Origin: Rufibacter sp. DG15C
GTDB taxonomy: Bacteria > Bacteroidota > Bacteroidia > Cytophagales > Hymenobacteraceae
DNA: 64,000 bases
Assembly (NCBI RefSeq): GCF_001577755.1
Contig: NZ_CP010776.1
Location: 310,001-374,000, forward strand
Direction of reading: 5' to 3'
Shown here: positions 7,743 to 17,027 of the stretch, in pieces
Position numbering within the stretch: the stretch's first letter is position 1
Layout of the letters: each line of letters begins with the position of its first letter
The notes under the pieces: generated by a model
Databases searched by the model: none
What the model was told of the DNA's origin: nothing
Seen by the model: the letters and a program-made list of their open reading frames with translations, nothing else
Made by a program: the position numbers and the translations under genes

Positions 7743-10700
7743 TTAAAGTCCGATGTTAACACCAAACGTGAAGGTTCTTGATTGCGGAAAGGTGTAAAAG
7801 TCTACCCCTATGGTGGTGTTAGAAGTACCAGCAAAGTTCACTTCTGGGTCAAAGCCTGGATAGTCTGTAAAGGTTATCAAGTTTTGAGCCTGAGCAAAAA
7901 TACGGACGCTGCGTATTTTTGCTCTTTGCGTTAAGGTACCCGGCAAGGTGTAGCCCAGCATTAGGTTCTTTAGGCGGGCGTAAGAACCATCATAGATGAA
8001 TCTATCCTGGTTGCTACGGTTGTTGCCGTTCTCATCTAAGTAGGTGGCACGTGGCGTGTTGGTCACATCTCCTTCTTTCTTCCACCGGTCCAGCACAATG
8101 TCACGCATGTTGTCATCATACGCGCCTAAGTGCTGCTGGTACTGCATTGCTGGGTTAGCAATGTCATTGCCCACAGAGAACTGGAAGAAAGCAGTGAGGT
8201 CAAGCCCTTTGTAACTAAAGGTGTTGGTTAAACCTCCTACAAAATCAGGCTGGGCATTCCCCAAGATGGTTAAGTCATCATCTGTGATTTCACCATCTTC
8301 ATTGATGTCAACAAAGTTTACATCACCAGCTTGCGTATCAATGTTATCATCTCCATTGGCATCTACGTACCGGCCGGCATCAATCACTTGTTGGGTGGTG
8401 GAGAAAATACCATTGGTTTTAAAGCCATAGAAAGTACCAATTGGTTCACCTTCGCGCAGCACTAAGGAGTTCCCGCCAAACCCGTAGAAAATGTCCTGTC
8501 CTTGGTACAACTCCAATACTTTGTTGCGGTTAAATGACAGATTAAAGTCTGTGTTCCAGGTAAAGCCCTTGTTGTCTGAAGTGAAGTTGACGGTGCTTAA
8601 TGTAAACTCAAGACCTTTATTTTCTACACTCCCAATGTTAGAAGAATAGCTTCTCAGACCATTTTGGGTAGGAATAGGTCGGTTATACAACAAATCATCT
8701 GTGGTCTTAATGTAATAGTCTATGGCAAGGTTGACTCTATTGCTGAACAAGCCTAAGTCAGCACCAATGTTAAACTGCTTGGTTTCTTCCCATTTCAAGT
8801 CTGGGTTTTCTATTTGAGAAAAGGCAATACCCGGTCTGTTGGCATAACCACCAGCGCCAAATAAACCAAGGAAGGTAAAATCACCAATTTCCTGGTTACC
8901 TGTAATACCGTAGCTGGCGCGTAGTTTCAACTCACTGAGAGCTGCCACCTCAGGCATAAAGCTTTCTTCTAAGACCCTCCAACCTACAGACACAGATGGG
9001 AAGTAACCATACCGGTTGTTCTCACCAAAACGGGTTGAACCGTCTGCTCTAAAGTTTAAGCCCAGCAAGTATCTGTCTGAGATATTGAAGTTGGCTCTAC
9101 CAAAGTAAGACAGCAATGCATACGGGGTAATGGAGTTGGACCCGCTGTTTACACTTGTAGCACTGCTTAGGTAGCGGAACCTCTCACTTGGGAAGCCTTG
9201 ACCTGTTACAAAGGTTCTGTCTATGTCATTCTCCTCTGCAGAAGTACCTGCCAGTAAATTCACATAACTGTTGGTGCCAAAGTCCCAGCGGTAATCTGCC
9301 GTGGCTTCTAGCAAGCGCTTACTCACCAATGTAGTGGTTTTAGTGGCAGAACCCTGGGTGGCAATCCCTACGCTACCCGGAAAGTTATCACCAGTATAGC
9401 TACGCTCAGAGAGGTTCAATACGTCTGCTCCCGCTTTCAAATTCAGGTTCAGTTTGGGAAGGATGGTGTATCTGGCTGAGATGTTTCCTATAGCGCGTAA
9501 GTTCTTGCTCTCATTGTCATTCTCCCTACCTTCTGCCACCGGGTTGGTATAAAAGTAGTTTGGGTATGTATATGTGCCATCTTCATAATACACCGGGAAC
9601 ACCGGCGAAGCCGCCAAAGAGTTGGCAAACGGCCCAATAACCGTGTTGTCACTGACAATGCGTTGGTTCTCAGAAAGGCTTAACTGTACCCCAGCAGAAA
9701 AAGAAAGCTTGTCACTGTAAGAGTGATCCAAATTTAAACGGCCGCTGTACCTTTCATATCCACTGCCTATGATAATACCTTTCTGGTCAAAGTAATTACC
9801 AGACACATAGTACCGGGTTTTGGCATCCCCACCGCTGGCAGAAAGTTCATAATTACTAATGCGGGCATCCTTCACGGTTACTTGATCCATCCAGTCAGTA
9901 TCCACACCTTCTGGATCAAAGTCAAACCCACCGTAATAGAAATTGCCGAAATCTGTAGCGGTCCAAGGGTCATCTTCTCCCAGGTAACCGTCATTGATAA
10001 AGGCTTCGCGCATTACTTGTAAGTAATCTGCTGCATTCAAATAGCTAGGCTTCTTCCACATGTTCTGGATACCAGTGTAGGCATTCAGGTTAATGGTGGT
10101 TTTATTGGCCTTACCGCGTTTGGTAGTAATCAAGATAACCCCATTGGCCGCTCTTGAACCGTAGATGGCTGCTGCAGAAGCATCCTTCAAGATGTCCATA
10201 GACTCAATGTCTGAGGGGCTTAAATCTGAGAGCGCATTGATGGACTGACCCCCAAAATCCAACTGAGAATAGTCACCCGTGGTCATAGGCACGCCGTCAA
10301 TCACATACAATGGTTGGTTACTGGCAGAGATGGAACTGGAGCCACGTACGCGCACGGTTACCCCGCCCCCAGGTGTACCAGAGTTCTGCGAAATTTGCAC
10401 CCCCGCGGCACGGCCTTGCAAAGCTTGGTCTACGCCAGCTACGGGTACGTTCTCAATAGCGGCGGCGGTTACTTGGGTAGTAGCTCCCGTCACCTCGCGG
10501 CGCTCCTGCGTACCATAACCAATCACCACCACTTCATTTAAACTTCTGGAGCCCTCAGCTAAGGTAACGTCTAGGTTAGATCCACTACCAGCGGTTACTT
10601 CTCTGGTGTTGAAACCCAGGTAACTGAACACCAAAACCGGAGTACCGGATACACTCAAGGTATACCGGCCGTCTGCGTCTGTACTGGTACCATTGGTAGT

Positions 10701-10850
10701 ACCTTTCACCACCACACTCACACCCGGAAGAGCCGAACCGTCTGCCGAGGAGGTTACCCTGCCCGAGATGGTTCTGTCCTGCGCCATGGCGCTAAAACTT
10801 AGCATGTTGATGAAGACAAGTAAAATGAGCAAAAGTCTTTTCATATACAT
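7743..10850 (-). CDS. SusC/RagA family TonB-linked outer-membrane transporter
   Basis: 1035 residues. The order is signal peptide (cleavage after AMAQ), an N-terminal carboxypeptidase-D-like beta-sandwich (ISGRVTSSADGSALPGVSVV), a TonB box region with LNEVVVIGYGTQ, a plug domain (VDQALQGRAAGVQISQNSG; SSISASNQPLYVIDGVP; ILKDASAAAIYGSRAANG), and a 22-strand barrel ending in FTFGVNIGL. It forms the TonB-dependent channel for the SusD partner immediately downstream. ATG at 10850 and ATG at 10844 are both possible starts. Length and domain order are complete, so the gene looks intact. Confidence 0.96.
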   Translation of the reverse strand: MYMKRLLLILLVFINMLSFSAMAQDRTISGRVTSSADGSALPGVSVVVKGTTNGTSTDADGRYTLSVSGTPVLVFSYLGFNTREVTAGSGSNLDVTLAEGSRSLNEVVVIGYGTQERREVTGATTQVTAAAIENVPVAGVDQALQGRAAGVQISQNSGTPGGGVTVRVRGSSSISASNQPLYVIDGVPMTTGDYSQLDFGGQSINALSDLSPSDIESMDILKDASAAAIYGSRAANGVILITTKRGKANKTTINLNAYTGIQNMWKKPSYLNAADYLQVMREAFINDGYLGEDDPWTATDFGNFYYGGFDFDPEGVDTDWMDQVTVKDARISNYELSASGGDAKTRYYVSGNYFDQKGIIIGSGYERYSGRLNLDHSYSDKLSFSAGVQLSLSENQRIVSDNTVIGPFANSLAASPVFPVYYEDGTYTYPNYFYTNPVAEGRENDNESKNLRAIGNISARYTILPKLNLNLKAGADVLNLSERSYTGDNFPGSVGIATQGSATKTTTLVSKRLLEATADYRWDFGTNSYVNLLAGTSAEENDIDRTFVTGQGFPSERFRYLSSATSVNSGSNSITPYALLSYFGRANFNISDRYLLGLNFRADGSTRFGENNRYGYFPSVSVGWRVLEESFMPEVAALSELKLRASYGITGNQEIGDFTFLGLFGAGGYANRPGIAFSQIENPDLKWEETKQFNIGADLGLFSNRVNLAIDYYIKTTDDLLYNRPIPTQNGLRSYSSNIGSVENKGLEFTLSTVNFTSDNKGFTWNTDFNLSFNRNKVLELYQGQDIFYGFGGNSLVLREGEPIGTFYGFKTNGIFSTTQQVIDAGRYVDANGDDNIDTQAGDVNFVDINEDGEITDDDLTILGNAQPDFVGGLTNTFSYKGLDLTAFFQFSVGNDIANPAMQYQQHLGAYDDNMRDIVLDRWKKEGDVTNTPRATYLDENGNNRSNQDRFIYDGSYARLKNLMLGYTLPGTLTQRAKIRSVRIFAQAQNLITFTDYPGFDPEVNFAGTSNTTIGVDFYTFPQSRTFTFGVNIGL

Positions 10851-11166
10851 TTGTTAGAGTTGGTAATTTATTTTCAAATCAAATGATCACAAGAGAGATG
10901 ATCGCTAGCTCATCTCTATACATCAATAAAAGTCTTGCTCCTTGGCAGTGCTTTTATTCATCATATCACATGTACGTATATAGATATAAAGCAGGGTTTA
11001 ATTTTTTCATATATTTTTCTTACTAAAATTCTATTTAACCGTAATCTTTAGGTTATGTTTAGCTAAGCGACACTTTTCTCTTCCTTTAGCTTGATAGCAC
11101 ATGACCTAGTCTTTTCTAGCCATTTTGCCTAATATTACAGGACCAATTACTTCACTTATAAGACAT
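10851..11166. other. Divergent intergenic region between susC-like and DUF2911 genes
   Basis: 316 bases with no gene. The susC side holds two hairpins in what would be its 5' leader: an 8-bp stem at 10894-10917 (AGAGATGA ... TCATCTCT) and a 7-bp stem at 10926-10957 (ATAAAAG ... CTTTTAT). I see no exact TAnnTTTG promoter match on either strand and no GGCC palindrome. Confidence 0.5.
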
Positions 11167-12039
11167 ATGAAAAAACAGATTCAATTTACCTATGCCTTGG
11201 TTTGCGCCTTGGCCATGATCTTGATGGGCACAGAAGTCTCTGCCCAGATTAAAATGCCGGCCGCCAGCCCAGCCGCCACCGTGAAACAAACAGTGGGCTT
11301 AGGCGAAGTGACCGTGGAGTATTCTAGACCCAGCATGAAAGGCCGCAAGGTGTTTGGGGATCTTGCTCCGTATGGCAAACTTTGGAGAACAGGCGCCAAC
11401 GCCTCAACCAAAATCACCTTCTCTGAGGAAGTAATGCTGGAAGGCAACAAGGTACCAGCCGGACAATACGCCTTGTACACTATTCCGGGTGAAAAAGAAT
11501 GGACTGTAGTGATCCACAAAAACCTAAAACACTGGGGAGATGGTGGCCCTGACTACAAACAAGAAGAGGACTTGGTACGTTTTAAAGTGAACGCCAAAGA
11601 ACTGGATGACAAAGTAGAGACCTTCACCATTGGCTTCAATGACATTACCAACAACGGCGCCACCCTGCAGATCATGTGGGACAAGACGCTGGTACCGGTA
11701 AAAATCACCACAGACGTGGACTCCAAAGTGATGGCCCAAATCCAGGAGAAAGTCATCAACGGCACCGATGTGAAGCCCGCCATGTACGCCGCCGCGGCCA
11801 ACTACTACGCAGACAACAACAAGGACCTGAAGCAGGCCCTGGCCTGGATGCAGAAGGCCAACGCCACCAACCCATTGTTCTACAACATGCACTACCAGGC
11901 CAAAATGCAGGTGAAGTTGAAGGACTACAAAGGCGCCAGAGCCACTGCCGAGAAGTCTTTGGAGATGTCTAAGCAAGCCAAAAACGCTGACTACGTGGCC
12001 TTGAACGAGAAGCTCTTAGCCGAGATCAAAAACAAATAA
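11167..12039 (+). CDS. Secreted DUF2911 domain protein
   Basis: 290 residues with a signal peptide (cleavage after EVSAQ). The DUF2911 domain follows, recognisable by VEYSRPSMKGRKVFG, APYGKLWRTGANASTKITFS, VPAGQYALYTIPG and the WG-containing turn before DYKQEEDLVRF. The last ~90 residues are helical repeats resembling tetratricopeptide units. The family is common in Bacteroidota and its function is unknown. I start at ATG 11167, which gives a normal signal peptide; a TTG upstream would prefix a non-signal sequence. It ends one base before palindrome copy 4. Confidence 0.88.
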   Translation: MKKQIQFTYALVCALAMILMGTEVSAQIKMPAASPAATVKQTVGLGEVTVEYSRPSMKGRKVFGDLAPYGKLWRTGANASTKITFSEEVMLEGNKVPAGQYALYTIPGEKEWTVVIHKNLKHWGDGGPDYKQEEDLVRFKVNAKELDDKVETFTIGFNDITNNGATLQIMWDKTLVPVKITTDVDSKVMAQIQEKVINGTDVKPAMYAAAANYYADNNKDLKQALAWMQKANATNPLFYNMHYQAKMQVKLKDYKGARATAEKSLEMSKQAKNADYVALNEKLLAEIKNK

Positions 12040-12076
12040 CGTTTTGGCCTCTTTTGGCTAAAACAAGCCAAAAACG
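12040..12076. repeat. GGCC palindrome, copy 4
   Basis: Degenerate core (CGTTTTGGCCTCTTTTGGC on the left) lying directly after the DUF2911 stop codon. It shares its last two bases with the stem of the next hairpin. Confidence 0.8.
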
Positions 12077-12112
12077 AAGCCCCGCCAGATGTTCTGGCGG
12101 GGCTTCGTTTTT
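12075..12112. terminator. Intrinsic terminator after the DUF2911 gene
   Basis: Perfect 15-bp stem CGAAGCCCCGCCAGA with a TGT loop, followed by five T. The downstream end reads CGTTTTT, the same as the border of the GGCC core. It can stop + strand transcripts; on the other strand the run of A from copy 4 would give a U-tract as well. Confidence 0.9.
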
Positions 12113-12136
12113 AGAAAGAGTTTATAAATGTTAGGC

Positions 12137-13840
12137 TTATTCCCCTATCAAGGTTTCCTGTTTGGGCAGCAGCGGCTGCAGCAGATAGGCAATTCCAATC
12201 ACCAGACCGCAGCCAATAAGGTTATACCAGAGATAAGCGATCTCCGTGGTATAGTACAGCGTAAAGATGATCCCCTGCGTAAGCACCGCCGACCAGAACA
12301 CTGCATTCCCGCGCAGAGATTTGCAGTAGAAGGCCGCCAGAAAGACCCCCAAGATAGTACCGTAAAAGAGCGAGCCCAGAATGTTCACCGCCTGTATCAG
12401 GTTCTCCAACTGCGAGGCAAACAACGCAAACAAAATGGACACCGCCCCCCAGCCAATGGTCAGCCACCTTGACGCACTCATGTAATGCGCCTCTGAGGCG
12501 TTCTTCACAATAGAGCGCTTGTACACGTCTACCACCGTGGTGGAGGCCAAAGAACTAAACGCCGAGGCCGTGCTGGACATGGCCGCGCACAAAACCACTG
12601 CCAGCAATAAGCCAATCAAACCCTGGGGCAACTGCTGCGTCACGAACGTGAGAAACACGTAGTCCGTGTCCTTCACCTCCACGCCCACGTTCTGCTGGTT
12701 GACCAACGCATTCGCCTCTTTGCGGAGGGCCTTGCGCTTTTCCTCGGCGGCTTGGGCCTGTAGGGCGGCTTTTTCCACGCCTTCGGGATTATTTGCCTGG
12801 TGGGCGGCTACCAAGGCAAGGGCCGCTGCGCGCTTTTGGGTGAAGGCGGCGGTGCCTTCGGTTTCCAGTTTCTGCCACTCACCCGCCTGCGCCGAGGCCG
12901 TTACCTTATCCACCTGCTGCTGGTTGAAGTACAAAGGCGGCTGGTAGAACTGGTAGAATACAAACACCATCACCCCCACCATCAGAATCAGAAACTGCAT
13001 GGGCACCTTCACCAGTCCGTTCATGAGCAATCCCAACCGGCTCTGTGCGATGGTTTCGCCGCCCAGGTACCGGCCCACTTGTGACTGGTCTGTCCCGAAG
13101 TACGAGAGCGCTAAGAAGAACCCGCCTATCAGACCCGACCAGAGGTTATAGCGGTCATTGGGGTTAAAGCTCAGGTCCACCAGGTTCATCTTTCCCAGCT
13201 TACCGGCCACCACCAAGGCATCAGAGAAGCCCACCTGTGCCGGCAACAGCCGCACCACCACAATGGCCGCTACCAGCATGCCGCCCAGCATCACCGTCAT
13301 CTGCAAACGCTGGGTTTGGCTCACGGCTTTGGAGCCGCCCACCACCGTGTAGAACGTCACCACCACACCAATGAACAGAATGGTATAGGTCAGGTTCCAG
13401 CCCAGAATAGCCGATAAAATAATGGCCGGCGCATAAATGGTAATGCCCGTAGAAAGGCCGCGCTGCAACAGAAACAAAAAGGCGGCCAGAGAACGCGTCT
13501 TCAGGTCAAAACGGCCCTCCAGGTACTCATAGGCGGTGTAGACTTTCAGGCGGTAATAAATAGGAATGGCCGTGGCCGACAATACCACCATGGCCAGCGG
13601 CAATCCGAAGTAGAATTGAATGAACCGCATGCCGTCCTCAAACGCCTGACCCGGCGTGGAGAGAAACGTGATGGCGCTGGCCTGCGTGGCCATGATGGAC
13701 AAGCCCATCATCCACCAGCGCTCGGTGTTGTCCGCCTTCAGGAACGTAGACATGTGGCTGGTCTTGCGGGTCTTCCAGACGCCGTACAACACTATAAACG
13801 CAATGGTGCCTACCAGTACGGCCCAATCCAGGTAACTCAT
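12137..13840 (-). CDS. Sodium:solute symporter (SSS family)
   Basis: 567 residues with about 13 membrane helices of the SSS/SLC5 fold; ITFLSTPGQAFEDG, GGSKAVSQTQRLQM and AMSSTASAFSSLASTTVVDVYKR are family motifs. A soluble helical insertion rich in Ala, Gln and Lys occupies roughly residues 306-390 between two membrane helices. I use ATG 13840, because its first bases overlap the stop codon of the 41-aa gene at 13837-13962 in an ATGA arrangement; a longer frame would only read back through that gene. The PIG-L gene lies upstream on the same strand, so a deacetylated sugar or amide product could be the substrate, which is inference. Confidence 0.92.
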   Translation of the reverse strand: MSYLDWAVLVGTIAFIVLYGVWKTRKTSHMSTFLKADNTERWWMMGLSIMATQASAITFLSTPGQAFEDGMRFIQFYFGLPLAMVVLSATAIPIYYRLKVYTAYEYLEGRFDLKTRSLAAFLFLLQRGLSTGITIYAPAIILSAILGWNLTYTILFIGVVVTFYTVVGGSKAVSQTQRLQMTVMLGGMLVAAIVVVRLLPAQVGFSDALVVAGKLGKMNLVDLSFNPNDRYNLWSGLIGGFFLALSYFGTDQSQVGRYLGGETIAQSRLGLLMNGLVKVPMQFLILMVGVMVFVFYQFYQPPLYFNQQQVDKVTASAQAGEWQKLETEGTAAFTQKRAAALALVAAHQANNPEGVEKAALQAQAAEEKRKALRKEANALVNQQNVGVEVKDTDYVFLTFVTQQLPQGLIGLLLAVVLCAAMSSTASAFSSLASTTVVDVYKRSIVKNASEAHYMSASRWLTIGWGAVSILFALFASQLENLIQAVNILGSLFYGTILGVFLAAFYCKSLRGNAVFWSAVLTQGIIFTLYYTTEIAYLWYNLIGCGLVIGIAYLLQPLLPKQETLIGE

Positions 13841-13962
13841 TGGTAAGCCTCCGTCATCAGGTAGAACAACACAATCAAAAATGCCAACACGCCCAGCACC
13901 AGCCAATACATGCCTTTCCAGGTTTTAAAGAACGGCGGCGGGTCAATATCTCCTTTGTTCAT
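13837..13962 (-). CDS. 41-aa single-helix membrane protein, coupled to the symporter
   Basis: Small gene opening with MNKGDIDPPPFFKTWKG, followed by one strong membrane helix (MYWLVLGVLAFLIVLFYLM) and ending TEAYQ. Its TGA overlaps the ATG of the symporter by four bases, so translation is probably coupled. The positive, proline-containing N-terminus before the helix suggests a cytosolic N-terminus. I think it is a small accessory subunit of the transporter, as several sodium:solute symporters have a short one- or two-helix partner encoded just upstream; the function is inferred from position. It is easy to miss because of its length. Confidence 0.72.
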   Translation of the reverse strand: MNKGDIDPPPFFKTWKGMYWLVLGVLAFLIVLFYLMTEAYQ

Positions 13963-14004
13963 TTGCGGTGGTTGTTGGTTGCTGATTGTTGATTGCTATG
14001 CATT

Positions 14005-14042
14005 CGTTTTTGGCCTGATTTCCGGAAAACAGGCCAAAAACG
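14005..14042. repeat. GGCC palindrome, copy 5
   Basis: Left arm has TGATTTC and right arm GAAAACA, one unpaired position. It ends two bases from the stop codon of the PIG-L gene and separates that gene from the symporter pair. Confidence 0.85.
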
Positions 14043-14044
14043 GA

Positions 14045-16534
14045 TTAGTTGCCCAAGGACAAGATATTCACAAAGAGGCGGTATGCGCCGGGCACACCGG
14101 CCGGTAATTCCCTAAAGAAGGAGTAACCGGTGTAGACGAAGTGCCCCTCGCCGTACTTGGCTACCAATAAGCCGCTGTCTTTGGGGCTCTCACCCGGGTC
14201 GTTGCTGGAGATGATGGCTTCGTATTCTGGCGCCCACTGGCTCGGGAAATACAAGCCGCGCTCCTGCACCCAGCCGGCAAAATCCTTTTCGGTGATTTTG
14301 TTGGGTGTGTTGAGAACGGGATGGTTGGGCTTCAGGAACTTGACCGGCGCGTCCTCCACGGTCACTCGGTCTGAGGAAAGCTTGAGCGAGTAAGGCCCCA
14401 GTTTGTCGGTGACCAGGCCGTTGCTCACGTTGTACTGCACAACCAGAGTTCCGCCTTGGCGCACATACTCCATCAACTGCGGCTGCTGAAACCGAAGACG
14501 GTCCAAGGTATTGTAGGCCCGGACGCCCGTCACCACCGCATCATACTTTTGCAGGTTGGCGGCAGACAGATCCTCTACGCGCAGTACGTCTACGTTGTAG
14601 CCTATCTGCTGCAAGCTGGCCGGCACCTCGTCTCCTGCGCCCATCAAATAGCCAATGCGCTGGCCATTGCGCTTCAGGTCCAGTTTGACTGCTTTTGAAA
14701 CCGCCTCTGGGAACAAGGTCTGCGTGGGAATGTGGTTGTAGGCAATGGTCTTGAGGCCTTGGGTGTAGGTTTTGCCCTGCACCGTGACGGCCGCGCCAAT
14801 GATGCTTTCGGTTTGGGATGCCCCCGGAACCACCTGGAACGTGAACTGCTGTTCTTCACCTTTCTGGCTAAGTTTCACGGGGAAAGAGGCCGGGCTGGCT
14901 TTCCATCCCTGGGGTAATCTTAAAGTCAGTTGACCATCCAAATTATTGTCCCCGGCGCGCACTTTCACGGTCACGGGTTTAGAAGTTGCATCGGCAAAGA
15001 CGTAGACCTTCTCTGTGAGGTTGGCGAAGACTGGCGGCGTGATTTCAAACGGACGGTACTGTTCGCCTTCCACGGGGTCTGTGCGCTTGTAGACCACGGG
15101 CACGGTAAACGCGAAGGGCAGGCCCTGTACCGTCAAATGGATTTTTACCTGCGCGGCGGCAGGGTTTTCTGGTAAGCCAATCAACGCGGCGTCTTCTACT
15201 TTGAACATGCCGGTAGTGCCTGGCGTCTGCAACCAGTAAGGCTGAGAGTAAGCCATGGTGTTGGGCAAAGTGACATTGGTTCTGGCCATCCAGGGCTTAC
15301 TGATCGCTAGCGGTTGTTGCACCGTGGTGTCTTTCTGCCCGAACAGGTATTCCACCTTGGTCAAGGTCACCTGAACGGAAGAACGGTTCACGGCTTCTAC
15401 CTGCACGCTTACCTGGTCGCCGGGCACGGCGGTGTAGTCTCTCGCTGAAGCCTCCAGGTACAATCCCAGACAGGCTTTGATGACGTTGGCCAGTTCCTGC
15501 TGCTTTACTTCTTTATAGGGGTTGGCCGGAAGTTTGTCCAAGGCCGTTTTCGCTTTTAGTAAGGTGGGCACTATGGCCGACGGCTGGGCAGGGTTGTATT
15601 GTTTAAGCGCGTCTTGCAGAAGTTTGGAAACAGATTCGCCGCCTTTCACGCGGGCCCAGGAAGTGTTCACGCCTTCCAGCAAATCAGTCTTGGCAGGTTC
15701 GCCTTTCAGGAATTCAAAGTACTCAATGGCCTCTCCCCGGCTTCCGCTGCTGCCAAAGCCCTGGCTTTTATGCATGCTGCGACTCTCAGCGGCCACTTCA
15801 TTGTAAGACTTGCCCAGCAGCGGATTGTACACGCCGGTCTCTACCTTGAGCTTGTTGCTGTCGTCAAACTTCTGGCCCTGGGCTACAAAAAAGCTGGAGG
15901 TGTTCCAAAAGACGCGCTTCACTTGCCATGGCTCTACGGTTTTCAATTGCTCCGGAAAGCGTTTGGGGTCTGCGGCGGCGGTGAAGGCCTCCAGGGCAAT
16001 CATAGCCGAGGCCGTATGGTGTCCGTGCGTGTTGCCGGGCTCCGGAGAGAAGCGCGTCACAATCACATCTGGCCTGAACTTTCTAATCACCCAAACGGCG
16101 TCTGCCAGCACCTGATCGCGGTCCCAGATGGTAAACGTTTCTGCCGGGTTCTTAGAAAACCCGAAGTCGTTGGCGCGGGTAAAGAACTGCTCTCCACCAT
16201 CCAGGCGGCGGGCCTGCAACAGTTCCTGCGTCCTGATGAGGCCCAGTTCTTCGCGTATTTCGTGGCCAATCAGGTTTTGTCCGCCGTCCCCGCGCGTGAG
16301 CGACAGGTAGCCGGCGCGCAGTTTTCGCTCATTGGCCAGGTAGGCAATTAGGCGGGTGTTTTCATCGTCTGGGTGCGCGGCTAGGTAGAGTACACTACCC
16401 AGCACGTTCAGTTTTTCAAGGGCCAGCCGTATGTCGGCAGCATTGGGTTTCTTGGGGGCCTGGGCCTGCACGGGTGGGGCAAACGCCACCCAGGCAGACA
16501 AGCAGGCACCTAGTATCACACGAAAAGAGGTCAT
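14045..16534 (-). CDS. Secreted PIG-L family deacetylase, large form
   Basis: 829 residues, far longer than a bare PIG-L/LmbE enzyme (about 230). After a signal peptide (cleavage after PVQAQ) comes the zinc-dependent deacetylase domain: AAHPDDENTRLIAYLA at about 52-67 and GNTHGHHTAS near 175 are the metal-binding motifs. A long central region with beta-sandwich character follows, then a C-terminal domain of Rossmann or glutamine-amidotransferase type (KYDAVVTGVRAYNTLDRLR; QGGTLVVQYNV). It probably removes N-acetyl groups from sugars outside the cytoplasm. The sodium:solute symporter and its small partner lie downstream on the same strand. Substrate unknown. Confidence 0.9.
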   Translation of the reverse strand: MTSFRVILGACLSAWVAFAPPVQAQAPKKPNAADIRLALEKLNVLGSVLYLAAHPDDENTRLIAYLANERKLRAGYLSLTRGDGGQNLIGHEIREELGLIRTQELLQARRLDGGEQFFTRANDFGFSKNPAETFTIWDRDQVLADAVWVIRKFRPDVIVTRFSPEPGNTHGHHTASAMIALEAFTAAADPKRFPEQLKTVEPWQVKRVFWNTSSFFVAQGQKFDDSNKLKVETGVYNPLLGKSYNEVAAESRSMHKSQGFGSSGSRGEAIEYFEFLKGEPAKTDLLEGVNTSWARVKGGESVSKLLQDALKQYNPAQPSAIVPTLLKAKTALDKLPANPYKEVKQQELANVIKACLGLYLEASARDYTAVPGDQVSVQVEAVNRSSVQVTLTKVEYLFGQKDTTVQQPLAISKPWMARTNVTLPNTMAYSQPYWLQTPGTTGMFKVEDAALIGLPENPAAAQVKIHLTVQGLPFAFTVPVVYKRTDPVEGEQYRPFEITPPVFANLTEKVYVFADATSKPVTVKVRAGDNNLDGQLTLRLPQGWKASPASFPVKLSQKGEEQQFTFQVVPGASQTESIIGAAVTVQGKTYTQGLKTIAYNHIPTQTLFPEAVSKAVKLDLKRNGQRIGYLMGAGDEVPASLQQIGYNVDVLRVEDLSAANLQKYDAVVTGVRAYNTLDRLRFQQPQLMEYVRQGGTLVVQYNVSNGLVTDKLGPYSLKLSSDRVTVEDAPVKFLKPNHPVLNTPNKITEKDFAGWVQERGLYFPSQWAPEYEAIISSNDPGESPKDSGLLVAKYGEGHFVYTGYSFFRELPAGVPGAYRLFVNILSLGN

Positions 16535-16722
16535 GGAAATAGCAAGAAGTAAGAGCCGACAATCCCTTTTGCCGCGCCCGTTCTACGTAACGGTAAAGCT
16601 ATTCAATTTTATATCAATCGCCACAGGCTAGGCTTGCGCAAACACCGTAAAAAGGCTTTCATAACTTTTTAAGCCTTTCTTTAGTTAAGAGAACTTGAAA
16701 CTGCACGTTAAACCATATCCCT

Positions 16723-17010
16723 ATGAAAAAGTTATTTGCAATACTCTGCCTGGCAGGCACTACCAACTTCTTAGCCACTTCCTGCGACTCTAACACGGGT
16801 GGTACCACCACCACGGCTACCCAAGACTCTGAACACATGGACGGCGCCCAGGCAGATGCCGTGAACACCGTTCCCAATGACACCACTGGCACCGCGGCCA
16901 CAGAGAAAACCCAGAAAAACGTGGGCAATTCTGAAACGCGCGGCGAAACCAACACTTCTAAATCTTCTACCACCAAGAACGTGACCGTGGGCAAAGACTC
17001 AGTTCAATAA
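16723..17010 (+). CDS. Small low-complexity lipoprotein
   Basis: 95 residues. A lipoprotein signal peptide with Cys21 (LATSC) is followed by a disordered Thr, Ser, Asn and Lys-rich chain without hydrophobic or structural segments. No recognised family. Such short polar lipoproteins are frequent in Bacteroidota envelopes; role unknown. The gene stands alone and ends 17 bases before an unusually perfect GGCC palindrome. Confidence 0.75.
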   Translation: MKKLFAILCLAGTTNFLATSCDSNTGGTTTTATQDSEHMDGAQADAVNTVPNDTTGTAATEKTQKNVGNSETRGETNTSKSSTTKNVTVGKDSVQ

Positions 17011-17027
17011 GAAGGACTTAGTTTACA

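Noticed and set aside
7743-10850. Treating the SusCD pair as a full polysaccharide utilisation locus
   Set aside because: No carbohydrate-active enzyme or PUL regulator is adjacent in the window, so substrate and PUL status cannot be claimed.
15599-16351. 250-residue open frame on the + strand opposite the PIG-L gene
   Set aside because: It mirrors the real gene in antisense, has no recognisable domain or signal, and is explained by the composition of the coding strand.
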